A stretch of 64,000 nucleotides of DNA. Source: Arthrobacter humicola. Lineage in GTDB: Bacteria; Actinomycetota; Actinomycetes; Actinomycetales; Micrococcaceae. Location of the stretch: positions 62,001 to 126,000 of the forward strand of contig NZ_JAFKON010000003.1 of NCBI RefSeq assembly GCF_022803015.1. Reading direction: 5' to 3'. The position numbers and the translations under genes were made by a program. The notes under the pieces are model-generated. The model was not told the DNA's origin and made no database searches. It worked only from the letters and a program-made list of their open reading frames with translations. Of the stretch, positions 42,158-50,943 are shown one piece after another (the stretch's first letter is position 1; the number at the start of each line of letters is the position of its first letter).

Positions 42158-43666
42158 ATGACTACTGCCCTCGTTGATCCGACTGCTGTCTCACGCCAGC
42201 GTGAAGCCGATCTCCTTGCCTCTGTCCCCACCGGTTTGTTGATCGGAGGTCGGTGGCGGGACGCATCCGACGGAGGCACTTTCGATGTTCGCGACCCTGC
42301 CACCGGGGAGATGCTGGCTACGTTGGCCTCGGCCACGAGCGAGGACGCCGTCGCCGCGCTCGATGCGGCCGACGCCGTGCAGGCGTCGTGGGCACGCACT
42401 GCACCGCGGGAACGTGCCGAGATCCTGCGCCGGGCCTTTGACCTGGTGACGGAGCGTACCGAGGACTTCGCTCTGCTGATGACGTTGGAAATGGGCAAGC
42501 CGCTTGCCGAATCCCGTGGGGAAGTCACTTACGGTGCGGAATTCCTGCGGTGGTTCTCGGAGGAGACGGTCCGGGATTACGGCCGGTACCTCACTACACC
42601 GGAGGGCAGGAACAAGATCCTGGTCCAGCACAAGCCGGTGGGTCCGTGTCTGCTCATCACGCCGTGGAACTTCCCGCTGGCCATGGCTACCCGCAAGGTG
42701 GCCCCGGCCATCGCCGCGGGATGCACCATGGTCCTGAAGCCGGCCAAGTTGACCCCGCTGACCTCCCAGTTTTTTGCGCAGACCATGATGGAGGCCGGCC
42801 TCCCCGCCGGTGTCCTCAATGTGGTGTCCTCTTCCAGTGCCTCGGGCATCTCGGGACCGCTTCTGAAGGACTTGCGGCTGCGCAAGGTCTCCTTCACGGG
42901 TTCCACTCCTGTGGGCAAACGGTTGATGGCCGACGCGTCGCAGAACGTTCTGCGCACTTCAATGGAGCTTGGCGGCAACGCACCCTTCATCGTGTTTGAA
43001 GACGCGGACTTGGACAAGGCCGTCGAAGGGGCGATGGCAGCGAAAATGCGGAACATGGGCGAGGCCTGCACGGCAGCCAACCGGTTCCTGGTCCAGGAAT
43101 CCGTCGCCGACGAATTCACTCGGAAGTTCGCCGCGGCCATGGGCGCCCTGGCCACCGGCCGCGGCACCGAACCCGGCACCCAGGTGGGACCCCTGATTGA
43201 TGCCGGTGCCCGCGACGATGTACACGCGTTGGTCAGCGCCGCCGTCGACGCCGGCGCCACCGCCGTCACCGGCGGCGCACCGGCGGACGGCCCCGGCTAC
43301 TTCTACCCGCCCACCGTCCTGACCAACGTGCCCAACGACGCCGCGATCCTCCGCCAGGAAATCTTCGGCCCCGTTGCCCCGGTCACTACGTTCACCACCG
43401 AAGAGGACGCCATCCGGCTCGCGAACTCCAGCGAATACGGGCTGGCCTCCTACGTCTACAGCCGCGACTTTAACAAGCTCCTGCGCGTAGCCGAGCAAAT
43501 CGAATTCGGCATGGTCGGCTTCAACGCCGGCATCATCTCCAACGCCGCCGCACCCTTCGGCGGAGTCAAACAGTCAGGCCTCGGCCGCGAAGGCGGCTCC
43601 GAGGGCATCGCCGAGTACACCACCACCCAGTACATCGGCGTCGCCGACCCCTACGCCGGCCGGTAA
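42158..43666 (+). CDS. gabD: Aldehyde dehydrogenase, succinate-semialdehyde type
   Basis: This 502-aa enzyme has LEMGKPLAESRGEV, LLITPWNFPLAMATRKVAPA, SMELGGNAPFIVFEDADLD with Glu at about 271, MGEACTAANRF with Cys at about 305, and QEIFGPVAPV. The C-terminus is FGGVKQSGLGREGGSEGI. These match NAD(P) succinate-semialdehyde dehydrogenases. Here it follows the alcohol dehydrogenase, Baeyer-Villiger and esterase genes, so it may finish oxidation of the omega-hydroxyacid-derived semialdehyde. It could equally serve GABA made by the putrescine genes. A hairpin separates it from the esterase, so its expression may be independent. Confidence 0.85.
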   Translation: MTTALVDPTAVSRQREADLLASVPTGLLIGGRWRDASDGGTFDVRDPATGEMLATLASATSEDAVAALDAADAVQASWARTAPRERAEILRRAFDLVTERTEDFALLMTLEMGKPLAESRGEVTYGAEFLRWFSEETVRDYGRYLTTPEGRNKILVQHKPVGPCLLITPWNFPLAMATRKVAPAIAAGCTMVLKPAKLTPLTSQFFAQTMMEAGLPAGVLNVVSSSSASGISGPLLKDLRLRKVSFTGSTPVGKRLMADASQNVLRTSMELGGNAPFIVFEDADLDKAVEGAMAAKMRNMGEACTAANRFLVQESVADEFTRKFAAAMGALATGRGTEPGTQVGPLIDAGARDDVHALVSAAVDAGATAVTGGAPADGPGYFYPPTVLTNVPNDAAILRQEIFGPVAPVTTFTTEEDAIRLANSSEYGLASYVYSRDFNKLLRVAEQIEFGMVGFNAGIISNAAAPFGGVKQSGLGREGGSEGIAEYTTTQYIGVADPYAGR

Positions 43667-43778
43667 CTGAAAACGCCCTAAAGCCAGCCTTTACGGCCGC
43701 GCACTTCCCGGAGCGGCAACACTTAACTCCCCTCTACCATGAGCGATCTCCCTGATCGTCAAACTCAAAGGAATCTTG

Positions 43779-44168
43779 ATGAAATGCAATCTTCATCAGC
43801 AAGCTCAGGGGAGGGAACGTGCAAACGCGGCCCGGTCACGGACAGGTCCCCGCTCCCCTGAATTCGTTCCCAGCGGCCCGGACCGAGGAGTGGCCCGCCC
43901 GCCCCTCGGTCCGGCAAGCACCACGCCCTGGAATCGGACTGCATCCTCCCCCCTGCGGACGAACGCAGCCATGCTCACACGCATATGCAGGTGCGACAGC
44001 AATGATTTCGTTTCTAACAGTGCGGCCCTTCATACGATCAACGCGCCGCACTCTGCCGAATGCAGCCAACCGCGTCCAAAACCAGCCCTCCAGGTTCCCA
44101 GCAGTGTCGAACCGCAGGACGGCTGCGAAGAAGGCTGCCACTACTGCAACGGGCCGGAAACGGACTGA
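43779..44168 (+). CDS. Doubtful 129-aa ORF
   Basis: ATG 43779 has AAAGGA in front and opens a frame to 44168. The product is Arg/Pro/Ser-rich with a cysteine-rich end (DGCEEGCHYCNGPETD). No family is recognised, and the composition resembles chance GC-rich reading. I keep it only because of the start signal. Otherwise the stretch 43667-44294 holds nothing I can identify. Confidence 0.25.
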   Translation: MKCNLHQQAQGRERANAARSRTGPRSPEFVPSGPDRGVARPPLGPASTTPWNRTASSPLRTNAAMLTRICRCDSNDFVSNSAALHTINAPHSAECSQPRPKPALQVPSSVEPQDGCEEGCHYCNGPETD

Positions 44169-44294
44169 AATCCGGAGATGCGCCGGCACCCGCCAACTGC
44201 AGGGCCGGAGCCAAGCGCCCATAGGGGTGAGGTGAGCACCGATCCACCGTTTACCGCTCAACGAACTACATAACACAGTGAAAAGGAGAACGAG

Positions 44295-44432
44295 ATGACG
44301 CGCGAAGAAGCCTACGCGAAGTGCCCTTCCGATTCGTACGTGGAGTTGTACGGCGGTCACTGGCTGGTCGTCCCATTCGCACCCGTCGTCCAGCCCCGTT
44401 CTTCACCTGCCTGCCAGGCAGCCAGCATGTAG
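44295..44432 (+). CDS. Small 45-aa protein, unknown function
   Basis: AAAAGGAG stands at ideal spacing before ATG 44295. The product begins MTREEAYAKCPSDSYVELYG, then GHWLVVPFAPVV, with two cysteines and an aromatic core. It is the first of four small genes on the same strand (44295, 44700, 45023, 45336), none of which I recognise. The strong start signal is the main support. Confidence 0.5.
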   Translation: MTREEAYAKCPSDSYVELYGGHWLVVPFAPVVQPRSSPACQAASM

Positions 44433-44573
44433 CGCGACAGCTGGCTGTAAGCGGAACCTAACCGGCCTGGAGATCACCAGCTCCAGAAAATGCGGGACCT
44501 GCCGATTGTCCCGACGAATTACAGCGCGACGTCATCCCGCAGGGACCCGTCCCCCACCGGATCACTTGAACCA

Positions 44574-44613
44574 CCAGGTCCTCCTACTCTCGCAGCTGAG
44601 AGGACCTGGTTTT
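44574..44613 (+). terminator. Rho-independent terminator
   Basis: CCAGGTCCTC (44574-44583) pairs with GAGGACCTGG (44600-44609), followed by TTTT. It would end the transcript of the 45-aa gene. Confidence 0.8.
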
Positions 44614-44699
44614 AAGTGCCTCAGGATCCACGGATATGGGGTCTTAGGACTATAGGCGTCCTTCAACGGCGACCTAATGCTTAGGAACATCAAAGAACC

Positions 44700-44936
44700 A
44701 TGACGTCAGCCAATGAACAGCAATTGCAACGGCACCAAGACGTGTGCCCCACTGCGACAACCGGTGACCTTGCACCAATAAGTGGCTGGTGGAGGCCGGA
44801 CGGTGACCCCGCGCCATTTCGCTACCTGGAGCAAGGGGAAACCATGCCACGACTAGGTGGAAAACACACCCTCTGGACCATTGTGTTCGATTTAGCGCCC
44901 TCATCCAGAGTTCATGTTGCCAAGTTGCGGCCCTGA
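44700..44936 (+). CDS. Small SGWWRP protein, copy 2 (unknown function)
   Basis: This 78-aa protein contains SGWWRPDGDPAPFRYLEQGE, then TMPRLGGKHTLWTIV. It is a clear paralogue of the protein encoded at 26662 across 46 residues, with different N- and C-terminal ends. Conservation of two tryptophans, the RP and DP pairs and the QGE-x-MP segment supports real coding. The ribosome binding site is weak. It starts after the terminator at 44574-44613. No membrane segment or catalytic motif is evident, and I have no function to offer. Confidence 0.66.
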   Translation: MTSANEQQLQRHQDVCPTATTGDLAPISGWWRPDGDPAPFRYLEQGETMPRLGGKHTLWTIVFDLAPSSRVHVAKLRP

Positions 44937-45022
44937 CCTGCTGAGGGGCCTCATTCCCTCGGCCCCACAAGATTTGAGAGTACGACTACTAGTCCGATCC
45001 CTGAAACAGGAGGCAAGCGTTG

Positions 45023-45232
45023 GTGGAGACTGAAAGCATCTTCCACGATCCCCTCGCCGGCCTCGGAGCAAACGAGCTGAACCGTGAGCCCATCCAAAAG
45101 CCGGACAGGAATCCCCGAAAGCGGAAATACTCAAAGAAAACAAGAGGCAGTCCTACGCGGATGGAAGCGATGGCAGCTGTTTCACAAGAACTCGCCCGCC
45201 TCGCATCCCTAAAATCGAGCGCACGTCGCTGA
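45023..45232 (+). CDS. Small basic hypothetical protein
   Basis: AGGAGG precedes GTG 45023 by 8 or 9 bases. The 69-aa product has an acidic start (METESIFHDPLAGLGAN when the GTG is read as Met), a very basic centre (PDRNPRKRKYSKKTRG) and a helical end (MEAMAAVSQELARLASLK). It could bind nucleic acid or be disordered. No family is recognised. It is in the same small-gene islet as 44700 and 45336. Confidence 0.5.
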   Translation: METESIFHDPLAGLGANELNREPIQKPDRNPRKRKYSKKTRGSPTRMEAMAAVSQELARLASLKSSARR

Positions 45233-45335
45233 ACCGGCCCGGGTGCTCCCTCAAAGCGCACTGGCCCGCGGCACCAGCACCATCTAAGGCTTAGCACCAT
45301 AACACCGGGTCTTACGACCAGATGAAGGAAAAACC

Positions 45336-45578
45336 ATGCAAAAAATCATTGCTGATCTGCAAGTCCAGAACCCGGCAGACAAGGAAAATCAGCTGACGCT
45401 AGCGCTAATAACAGCTATCAAGGCAGCCAAAACAGAAAAAACCTTCGGCGTACTCATCACCCGCCATCATTACGCGAAATTCACCGTCGGCCTATCTCCC
45501 ACGGTGCCGTACGGACAGACGCATGAACTAGACTTGGCCCCCACCACCGCAAGTTACCGGACAGCGACCGGCATCTAG
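45336..45578 (+). CDS. Small hypothetical protein
   Basis: ATG 45336 follows AAGGA at good spacing. The 80-aa product begins with an amphipathic part (MQKIIADLQVQNPADKENQL, then TLALITAIKAAKTEKTFG), then VLITRHHYAKFTVGLSPTVP. It is less GC-rich than its neighbours. There is no membrane span or known motif. Low GC and orphan status suggest acquired DNA, consistent with the recombinase remnant 160 bases downstream. Confidence 0.5.
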   Translation: MQKIIADLQVQNPADKENQLTLALITAIKAAKTEKTFGVLITRHHYAKFTVGLSPTVPYGQTHELDLAPTTASYRTATGI

Positions 45579-45741
45579 CACCAGTGCGTCCAAGAAGAAG
45601 TTCGTCCAGTTGGGGCACCCCCCAACCTGACGTCAGGCACCCCGCCGAATGGCCGTCAGAATAGGGTCCAAACCGCCATTTCTAGACACAACCTCGAGAA
45701 GATCATAGATCTCAACCTGACAGTTTGGCAGGGGGATTTCG

Positions 45742-46005
45742 GTGGCAGGTTAGCGAATCGGGTACGTGCGGGTGAGCACCTTGGGCCAGAACGAGCAGCG
45801 TCAGCTCGAAGGCCGGACACTGGACCGGACCTTCACAGACAAGGCCTCCGGCAGAGACACCGTCAGGCCCCAACTGGCCGAACTGATGCGCTTCGCCCGC
45901 GACGGCGACACTGTCGTGGTGCACAGCATGGACTGGCTCGCCCGCAACCTAGATGACCTGCGGTCGCTGGTCCAAGCTCTGACCAACAAGGGCTCTGCGT
46001 GTTAG
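45742..46005 (+). pseudogene. Serine recombinase/resolvase, N-terminal remnant with a stop
   Basis: From GTG 45742 (with GGGGGA upstream) the frame reads M-A-G, then TAG at 45751-45753 where family members usually have Gln or another residue, then RIGYVRVSTLGQNEQRQLEG with the catalytic serine. It continues through DRTFTDKASGRDTVRPQLAE and DWLARNLDDLR, the LARS-type helix, and ends after NKGSAC. The C-terminal helix-turn-helix is absent. A GTG at 45766 could restart translation but would still give a truncated protein. It overlaps the end of the lacI gene on the other strand by 4 bases. Confidence 0.82.
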
Positions 46006-47084
46006 CTGTGGGCTTCCGCCGTCCGGAGCGTCCCTACGGATCCCCGGCGGACCAGCGTGGCGGTGAACTTGGGCGCGGGGGTCAGGGGAGGCAGGCCTTC
46101 GATTTTGCGGATCAGGGCCTTCGCGGCGGCGGCGCCCATGTTGTAGACGGGCTGGGCGATGACTGTCAGCGGCGGGGTGGTCAGACGGGTCCAGGCGAAG
46201 TCGTCGTACATGAGGAACGAGACGTCCGCCGGGATGGCGAGCCCCAGGTCCTGGATCGCCTCCACGATGCTGAGGGCGATGAGCCCGTCGGATGCGACGA
46301 CGGCGGTGGCCGGGTTCGGTACTCGGAGGACATCGCGGGTAATGCGGCGGATGGATTCCGCATCGCAGGCGTTCAACCGCACGAGGTCCTCAGGGAAGGG
46401 CAACCCCTGCTCCTGGAAGGCCTGCTGCATGCCGTCGAGGCGGTCTGCGATCTGCGAGGAGTCGAGCAGCATTCCGGGGCGGTATGGAGATTCGGTCGTT
46501 AGTGTGGAAATGAAGGCGATCCGGCGGTGTCCGGCCTGCAGGAGGTGCCGCGTGGACTCGTACGAAATATCGGCCATATTCACTGCCATTGTTTCTATGT
46601 CCATCTGCCCGGCCTTTCGGTCCAGCAGCACCATGGGCCGGCCGGAGTCCTGAACTCGTTGTAGATGCTGCGTTTCGACCGAGGATGCCGGTGCCACGAT
46701 CAGACCGTCCACACGCTTGTCCAGCAGCACCCGGACAGCGTCTATTTCGGCTGCCGTGTCCTCGTCGGTGTTGACCAGGATGACGTTGAAGCCGCTCTTC
46801 TTGGCGGTGTCTGTGATGCCCCTAGTAGCCAGGCCGAAATGGGGGTTTTCGATGTCACCGACCACCACCCCGATGGTGTGTGATTTCCCCGTGTTCATGC
46901 TGCGGGCCAGCTCATTCGGGCGATAGGAGAGTTCCTCCGCCGCCGCTAGAACGCGCTCCCGGACTTCCTCGCTGACGGCACCGTAATTTCCCAGTGCGCG
47001 GGCAGCCTGAGCCTTGGATACCTGGGCGGCCTTCGCGACATCCGCGACCGTGACGTCCCGCCGCCTCGAACCGTTACTGCTCAT
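46002..47084 (-). CDS. LacI-family transcriptional regulator
   Basis: This 360-aa regulator has the LacI helix-turn-helix at the N-terminus (VTVADVAKAAQVSKAQAARA, then LGNYGAVSEEVRERVLAAAEEL). The hinge is SYRPNELARSMNTGKSHTIGVV and a periplasmic-binding-protein-like effector domain follows. The start is ATG 47084 with AAAGG upstream; the longer open frame to 47195 is not needed. It is divergent from a family-3 ABC transporter operon and probably represses it. Perfect inverted repeats lie in the intervening 165 bases. The effector domain type suggests a sugar or sugar-derived ligand, in keeping with fructosyl amino acids. Confidence 0.88.
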   Translation of the reverse strand: MSSNGSRRRDVTVADVAKAAQVSKAQAARALGNYGAVSEEVRERVLAAAEELSYRPNELARSMNTGKSHTIGVVVGDIENPHFGLATRGITDTAKKSGFNVILVNTDEDTAAEIDAVRVLLDKRVDGLIVAPASSVETQHLQRVQDSGRPMVLLDRKAGQMDIETMAVNMADISYESTRHLLQAGHRRIAFISTLTTESPYRPGMLLDSSQIADRLDGMQQAFQEQGLPFPEDLVRLNACDAESIRRITRDVLRVPNPATAVVASDGLIALSIVEAIQDLGLAIPADVSFLMYDDFAWTRLTTPPLTVIAQPVYNMGAAAAKALIRKIEGLPPLTPAPKFTATLVRRGSVGTLRTAEAHS

Positions 47085-47091
47085 TGCGCGG

Positions 47092-47103
47092 CCTTTCGAA
47101 AGG
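47092..47103. promoter_or_regulatory. 12-bp palindrome at the lacI ribosome binding site
   Basis: CCTTTCGAAAGG overlaps the lacI leader, 8 bases before its start. It may allow autoregulation. Confidence 0.35.
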
Positions 47104-47155
47104 GCCTTGACGGCCGTTGTGGTGTGGGTTACATTTTTTAGCAACCCCGATGTGA

Positions 47156-47188
47156 GTCCGGTCTCAATCGTAAGCGTTGAGACCGGAC
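47156..47188. promoter_or_regulatory. Long inverted repeat between lacI and the ABC operon
   Basis: GTCCGGTCTCAA (47156-47167) and TTGAGACCGGAC (47177-47188) are perfectly complementary around TCGTAAGCG. The central AATCGTAAGCGTT resembles LacI-type operators. It lies 62 bases upstream of the binding-protein start, so it may be the operator or a transcribed hairpin. Confidence 0.5.
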
Positions 47189-47249
47189 TCAGCAAGGGAT
47201 CCAGATAGAGGGCCTAGGGCCGCCTAACTTCCACGATTGGAATAATGAA

Positions 47250-48125
47250 GTGACTAAACGATCGATTTTTCGCCCGGGGGTGATCGTTGCGGCCGCTGTT
47301 GCAACGCTTCTGGCACTTTCAGGCTGTGGGGGTTCGTCCCCTGCGGCGTCCTCGACGGCCGAAAACCCGTACGGACTGATCCAGCCGGGCACCATCCGGG
47401 TGGCGAGCCTGGGCGACTCAAAGCCCTACACCTTCACGGACGCCCAGGGTAACTTCACCGGCTTCGACGTCGAGCTCTTCAAAGACGTCGCCCACCGCGC
47501 CGGGGTGGACAACGTGGTCTTCACCGGCCAGGACTTCTCCGGACTGCTCGCCGCCGTCTCCAACGGCCAGTTCGACGTGGGCGTGGCCGCCATCGGCATC
47601 ACGGACAAACGCAAGGAAACGGTTGACTTCTCCGACGGCTACCTCGCCGGCTACCTGACGGTCCTCACCACCAAGGACTCGGGCATCAAGGATGCCAACG
47701 GCTTGTCCGGCAAACGGCTCGGCGTGGTCCAGGGAACCCTGCAGGAGGCTTACGCGGTCAAGAACTTCACCTCCGCGAACCTGGTCCGCTTCCCAGACAA
47801 CAACACCGCGATCTCGGCCGTCAACAGCGGTGCCGTGGACGCCCACTTCCTCGACTACGAGGCCGCCAAGGCCTACGAGAAGCAGTACGGGCTGGTCAGC
47901 GCCGCGGACATCCCGTCCTTCGACGCCCCGGCCGGCTTCGCCATCGCGAAGGGCAAGACCGCCTTCAAGGATGCCCTGAACAAAGGCCTTGCCGCGGCCA
48001 TGGAGGACGGCACCTGGAAGAAGCTCTACCAGAAGTGGTTCCCGGGCTCCCCGATGCCCAAGCAGTACCTGCCCAAGGCCGAGCAGGCCGCGAGCCCGGC
48101 CCCCAGCCCGTCCGCCAGCAAGTAA
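47250..48125 (+). CDS. ABC transporter substrate-binding lipoprotein, family 3
   Basis: This 291-aa lipoprotein has a signal peptide with the lipobox LALSGC (Cys near residue 27) and then a Ser/Ala linker. The family-3 (polar amino acid) binding fold follows: [49 protein letters not shown], then [14 protein letters not shown] and a Lys/Pro-rich end. The GTG start at 47250 is consistent with the signal peptide. It is followed by one permease and one ATPase, as for polar amino acid and opine transporters. With an FAD oxidoreductase at the end of the operon, the ligand may be a fructosyl amino acid. Confidence 0.87.
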   Translation: MTKRSIFRPGVIVAAAVATLLALSGCGGSSPAASSTAENPYGLIQPGTIRVASLGDSKPYTFTDAQGNFTGFDVELFKDVAHRAGVDNVVFTGQDFSGLLAAVSNGQFDVGVAAIGITDKRKETVDFSDGYLAGYLTVLTTKDSGIKDANGLSGKRLGVVQGTLQEAYAVKNFTSANLVRFPDNNTAISAVNSGAVDAHFLDYEAAKAYEKQYGLVSAADIPSFDAPAGFAIAKGKTAFKDALNKGLAAAMEDGTWKKLYQKWFPGSPMPKQYLPKAEQAASPAPSPSASK

Positions 48126-48246
48126 ACGTCCCCACACGCACCGCAAGCACGCACGTCCGGCATCCGGCCCGACGGGCACCTGAGCGGGCGGACCGCCACC
48201 GGCGGTCCGCCCGGGTTCCACAAGCTACCTACGTCTGAGAGCAACC

Positions 48247-49035
48247 ATGGACTGGTTAAGCACCATCATCCGTACTTTTTTCGATTTCAAAGCGATGGCC
48301 GAAGTTCTGCCCCAACTCCTCGGCGTCGGGCTCCTGAACACCCTCATCATCTCCATCGCCGCGACCATCATCGGCGTCGGCCTGGGCATGATCATCGCGG
48401 TCATGGGCATCTCGCCCTCCAGATGGCTGCGAGTTCCGGCCCGGATCTATACCGACCTCTTCCGCGGCCTGCCCGCGATCCTGACCATCCTGCTGATCGG
48501 CCAGGGCTTCGCCCGCTTCAGCCAATCGATCTTCGGTCCCTCGCCCTACCCGCTGGGGGTCATCGCGCTGAGCCTGATCGCCAGCGCCTACATCGGTGAG
48601 ATTTTCCGCGCCGGTATCCAGAGCGTGGACAAGGGCCAGGGTGAGGCATGCCGCGCGCTGGGCATGAGCTACGCGAAGTCCATGGCCCTGGTGGTGGTTC
48701 CGCAAGGCGTCCGCCGGGTCCTGCCGGCGCTGGTGAACCAGTTCATCGCGATCGTCAAGGACTCCTCGCTGGTCTATTTCCTGGGCCTGCTGGTCACGGA
48801 ACGCGAGCTCTTCCGCGTGGGCCAGGACGCCGCCGTGCTTTCCGGCAACCTCTCGCCCCTGGTCATGGCCGGCATCTTCTACCTGCTGATCACGGTTCCC
48901 CTGACCCATCTGGTCAATTACTTCGATAACCGCTTCCGCACCGGCCGCCGCCGCCCCGCCGCACCCAGCAGCGGGCTGAAGGAAGTCACAGAACTCGACG
49001 CGGCTTCACCGCTGATCACCGGGAGCAACACATGA
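48247..49035 (+). CDS. ABC transporter permease, polar amino acid type
   Basis: This 262-aa permease has about five hydrophobic spans. The HisMQ-type inner-membrane domain begins LPQLLGVGLLNTLIISIAAT, and the EAA loop is GQGEACRALGMSYAKSMALV, which contacts the ATPase. One permease gene is present, so it probably forms a homodimer. Its stop overlaps the ATPase start by 4 bases (ATGA). The 121-base gap after the binding-protein gene contains no other gene. Confidence 0.87.
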   Translation: MDWLSTIIRTFFDFKAMAEVLPQLLGVGLLNTLIISIAATIIGVGLGMIIAVMGISPSRWLRVPARIYTDLFRGLPAILTILLIGQGFARFSQSIFGPSPYPLGVIALSLIASAYIGEIFRAGIQSVDKGQGEACRALGMSYAKSMALVVVPQGVRRVLPALVNQFIAIVKDSSLVYFLGLLVTERELFRVGQDAAVLSGNLSPLVMAGIFYLLITVPLTHLVNYFDNRFRTGRRRPAAPSSGLKEVTELDAASPLITGSNT

Positions 49036-49829
49036 GCCTCGCCAGCAACACCGCAAGCAGCACCAGCAACGCCAAAGAACCAGTCCCGGACATCGAGACG
49101 TTCCACGGCTCCAGCCTGGAACTGAAGAACCTGACCATGGCCTACGGCGACGTCGAGGTGCTCCGCAAGGTCAGCCTCAACGTCGCCCCGGGCACCACCA
49201 CCTGCATCATCGGTCCCTCCGGCTCCGGCAAGTCCACGCTGCTGCGTGGCGTCAACCGGCTGCACGAACCCAAGAGCGGGGACGTGCTCCTGGCCGGCGA
49301 GAGCGCCCTGCAGGTCAAACCGGACCTCCTGCGCAGCCGCATCGGCATGGTGTTCCAGCACTTCAACCTCTTCCCGGACCACACCGCCCTCGAGAACGTG
49401 GCGCTGGCCCTCTGGAGCGTCAAGGGCATGCCCAAGGCCGAAGCCAGGGAACGCGCCCGGCGCCGCCTCGCCGAGGTCGGTCTTGCCGAACGCGCCGACC
49501 ACCGCCCCCGCGACCTCTCCGGCGGACAGCAGCAGCGCGTCGCGATTGCCCGAGCCCTGGCCATGGAACCGGAAGTCATGCTCTTCGACGAGGCCACCAG
49601 CGCCCTGGACCCGGAACTGGTCAAGGGCGTGCTGAACCTCATGGCAGGCCTGGGCCGCCGAGGCATGACCATGCTGGTGGTCACGCACGAGATGGGCTTT
49701 GCCCGCAAAGTCGCCGACCAGGTCGTCTTCATGGACGAAGGCGAGGTCGTCGAGTCAGGCACGCCCGCCGACCTCTTCGACAACCCGCAAAGCGAACGCC
49801 TCCAGCGATTCCTCTCGGAAGTGCTCTGA
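49032..49829 (+). CDS. ABC transporter ATP-binding protein, polar amino acid type
   Basis: This 265-aa ATPase has Walker A GPSGSGKST (61-69), the Q-loop in GMVFQHFNLFPDHTALENV, signature LSGGQQQRVAIARAL and Walker B LFDEATSALD. The switch His is in VVTHEMGFARKVADQVVFM. This is the GlnQ/HisP class. The first 25 residues are Ser/Thr/Ala-rich and may be untranslated or disordered. It overlaps both neighbours (ATGA before, TGATG after), so the transporter and the following oxidoreductase are coupled. Confidence 0.9.
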   Translation: MSLASNTASSTSNAKEPVPDIETFHGSSLELKNLTMAYGDVEVLRKVSLNVAPGTTTCIIGPSGSGKSTLLRGVNRLHEPKSGDVLLAGESALQVKPDLLRSRIGMVFQHFNLFPDHTALENVALALWSVKGMPKAEARERARRRLAEVGLAERADHRPRDLSGGQQQRVAIARALAMEPEVMLFDEATSALDPELVKGVLNLMAGLGRRGMTMLVVTHEMGFARKVADQVVFMDEGEVVESGTPADLFDNPQSERLQRFLSEVL

Positions 49830-50881
49830 TGGAGACCCTGAAGGGAAACACCGCCGCGGCACCCATCCGCACCGCCGTCGTGGGGTTCGGCATCTCGGGC
49901 AAAGTCTTCCACGCGCCACTGATCGCCGCCGATCCCGCCTATTCCCTGGACGTCATCGTCACGGCCGACCCGGACCGCGCCTCGGAGGCTGCAAGGCTCT
50001 ACCCGGACACCCGGATCGTCCCGACCCCGGAGGCCCTGTTCGCCCTCGCCACAGACCTTGACCTCGTCATCCTCGGCACGCCTCCGCTGACCCACTTCGA
50101 CCTCGCCGCAACGGCCATCGCCCACAACCTCCACGTGGTGGTGGACAAGCCCTTCGTCACCACGGCGGCTCACGGTGAAGAACTCATCAGCAGGGCGTCC
50201 GACGCCGGCGTGCAGCTCACGGTATTTCAGAACCGACGCTGGGACGCCGACTTCCTGACGCTCCAAAAGCTCCTCAAGGACGGCGCCCTGGGGGAGGTCC
50301 GGACTTTCGAGTCGCGCTTTGAATGGTGGCGGCCGGAGGGCTTCGGGAACTGGCGGGACTCCGCCACCCTGGCCGAGGGCGGCGGCATTCTCCACGACCT
50401 CGGTGCCCACCTGATCGACCAGGCCCTCCAGCTCTTTGGCCCGGTCGCGGAAAGCTACGGGGAGACCGCCAACCACGGACATCCCGACGGGGCCGACACC
50501 GAGGCCTTCGTGTCCCTGCTCCACGAATCCGGGGTCCGCTCACGGTTGTGGATGAACGGCATGGCGGCCCAGGTTGGTCCTCGCTTCCACGTCCTGGGCT
50601 CCGAGTCCGGCTACACGAAATGGGGCCTGGACAGCCAGGAACCGGCCCTCGCCGCCGGCATGACGCCGTCGGATCCCGCCTACGGCGTCGAACCCCAAAC
50701 CCATTGGGGGACCTTGGGTATCGACGGCGGCGCAGTGTCCGTACCGGCCGAGCAGGGTAATTACCCGCGGTTCTATAGGGATCTCGCTGCAGCCCTCCGC
50801 GGCCCGGAGCCATTACCGGTTCAGCCCGCCGAGTCCCTCGAAGTCCTCCAGATCATCGAAAAAATCCACGCCCTCGCCTAA
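49829..50881 (+). CDS. Gfo/Idh/MocA-family oxidoreductase
   Basis: This 350-aa NAD(P) enzyme has a Rossmann domain with TAVVGFGISGKVFHAPLI near the N-terminus. EKPF-type lysine is present as VVVDKPFVTTAAHGEEL, and WDADFLTLQKLL with GGGILHDLGAHLIDQALQLFG carries the catalytic His-Asp helix of the family. Members reduce or oxidise sugar derivatives. Placed with a transporter and an FAD oxidoreductase, it may act on the sugar part (for example glucosone or a deoxyfructosyl compound). It starts in TGATG with the ATPase stop. Confidence 0.85.
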   Translation: METLKGNTAAAPIRTAVVGFGISGKVFHAPLIAADPAYSLDVIVTADPDRASEAARLYPDTRIVPTPEALFALATDLDLVILGTPPLTHFDLAATAIAHNLHVVVDKPFVTTAAHGEELISRASDAGVQLTVFQNRRWDADFLTLQKLLKDGALGEVRTFESRFEWWRPEGFGNWRDSATLAEGGGILHDLGAHLIDQALQLFGPVAESYGETANHGHPDGADTEAFVSLLHESGVRSRLWMNGMAAQVGPRFHVLGSESGYTKWGLDSQEPALAAGMTPSDPAYGVEPQTHWGTLGIDGGAVSVPAEQGNYPRFYRDLAAALRGPEPLPVQPAESLEVLQIIEKIHALA

Positions 50882-50943
50882 CCGGATCACTTCCGGACGA
50901 GCCAGCACCCGTACAGCCACAATTCTTTAGAAAGGGAGAACCC

